The notes under the pieces were generated by a model that did no database searches, was not told the DNA's origin, and was given only the letters and a program-made list of their open reading frames with translations. 64,000 nt of DNA from Psettodes erumei (lineage: Eukaryota; Chordata; Actinopteri; Pleuronectiformes; Psettodidae). Every line of letters starts with the position of its first letter. Position 1 is the first letter of the stretch. Position numbers and translations under genes: made by a program. Shown piece by piece: positions 63,620 to 64,000 of this stretch. Location of the stretch: NCBI GenBank assembly GCA_016785225.1, contig JAFBJZ010000772.1, forward strand, positions 5,241,501-5,305,500, given 5' to 3'.

Positions 63620-63778
63620 CTGTGACGGAACTGCGGGGCGTGCGTTTGGAGAAGCTCTTCACGGCCAGACTCTGGCCGCGCTGCTTGCGCCTCCAGGCTG
63701 TGCGACACTTTGAGTCGATGCTTTGCTTGATGCGGTACCAGTCCGACTCGGTGATGCCAAACTTGTGGAACAAGTGAC
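63620..63778 (-). CDS. banp: banp coding exon: C-terminal part of the BEN domain
   Basis: This exon encodes 52 full codons beginning HLFHKFGITESDWYR and continuing through KQSIDSKCRTAWRRKQRGQS to KSFSKRTPRSSVT. That is nearly identical to the DNA-binding BEN segment of vertebrate BANP. The acceptor is CCCACAG at 63779-63785. The first two exon bases (GT) complete a Cys codon begun in the previous exon, outside the window. The donor is CAG/GTAGAG, and the last exon base (G) starts a Glu codon that the next exon finishes with AG. The Arg/Lys-rich stretch AWRRKQRG is the basic part of the domain. The family match is very strong; the start codon of the protein is not in this window. Confidence 0.96.
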
Positions 63779-64000
63779 CTGTGGGCACACGGAAAGGTCA
63801 AAGGGCCATCGCACACGGCGCCGTTGCAGAAATAGTGTCGGCTCGGCCGTGAACTCGCGTTTGAACGTGTCCTTTTCCCTCAGAAACGCTCCCGTCTTCA
63901 ATTTGCATTTTCACATATTGTTGAGCAAGAAACGGGAAACTCTCGCATCTTTTCAGAGCCTCGTGACGCCACTGCACTCACCTAACCTCACCTATGTAGC

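Larger units (their letters stand above)
39360..63778 (-). other. banp: banp gene, 3' half (six coding exons plus 3' UTR)
   Basis: BANP (SMAR1) is a nuclear BEN-domain protein that binds DNA and acts at CpG-rich promoters and at matrix-attachment DNA. Six minus-strand exons match, in order, the vertebrate BANP protein from the second part of its BEN domain to the C-terminus. Coding phases join exactly: the first intron is phase 1 and all later ones are phase 0. Intron lengths are about 1.8, 1.7, 2.0, 13.2 and 4.1 kb. Five donors and acceptors are GT-AG; one donor is GC. The exons for the N-terminus, coiled coil and first part of the BEN domain lie beyond position 64000. Mammalian BANP, as I remember it, has about 20 extra residues between the fourth and fifth exons seen here. 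I found no such exon, and the junction without it is in frame. Confidence 0.93.

Noticed and set aside
1..64000. CRISPR arrays, operons, tRNA or rRNA genes
   Set aside because: No regularly spaced direct repeats, no clustered co-directional intronless genes, and no cloverleaf or rRNA sequence that I could recognise; the window is vertebrate nuclear DNA.

Overview
This window looks like nuclear DNA of a ray-finned (teleost) fish. It has one intron-containing gene with GT-AG and GC-AG splice sites. The intergenic DNA carries Tc1-like transposon remnants and other dispersed repeats that I recognise from fish genomes, plus many CA/GT and poly-A tracts. I see no bacterial, viral or organellar gene organisation. 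The long open frames in the window are short, overlap on both strands and resemble no protein I know, except where they cross an exon of the gene described below or a transposase remnant.

The only protein-coding gene I can support is banp (BANP/SMAR1, a BEN-domain DNA-binding nuclear protein) on the minus strand, at about 39.36-63.78 kb. Six coding exons are present: 63620-63778 (BEN-domain part), 61689-61810, 59909-59980, 57843-57887, 44493-44633 and 40326-40442 (last coding exon, TGA stop). They join in frame at every junction and encode about the C-terminal 217 residues. The 5' exons lie beyond the right edge of the window. The 3' UTR runs to about 39.36 kb, with an AATAAA at 39385-39380 and GU-rich sequence after it.

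Layout. 1-39.3 kb is a gene-poor region downstream of banp. It holds two internally deleted Tc1-like elements (2636-3183 and 6796-7633), fragments of other dispersed repeats (about 3.4, 5.5, 20.3, 28.4, 31.2 and 34.3-35.3 kb), and one sharply CpG-dense patch with CRE-like motifs at 36.23-36.54 kb. 39.3-64 kb is the 3' half of banp. Its introns, above all the 13.2 kb intron at 44.6-57.8 kb, are rich in CpG and contain several island-like patches.

The most interesting points are as follows. A perfect TCTCGCGAGA palindrome, the motif bound by BANP itself, lies in a banp intron (62290-62299). Exon 59909-59980 has a non-canonical GC donor followed directly by GU repeats. The next-to-last coding exon has a weak donor followed by an A-run and CA repeats. 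The region 36.2-36.6 kb has an unexplained promoter-like CpG patch beside a strong minus-strand splice-donor match.
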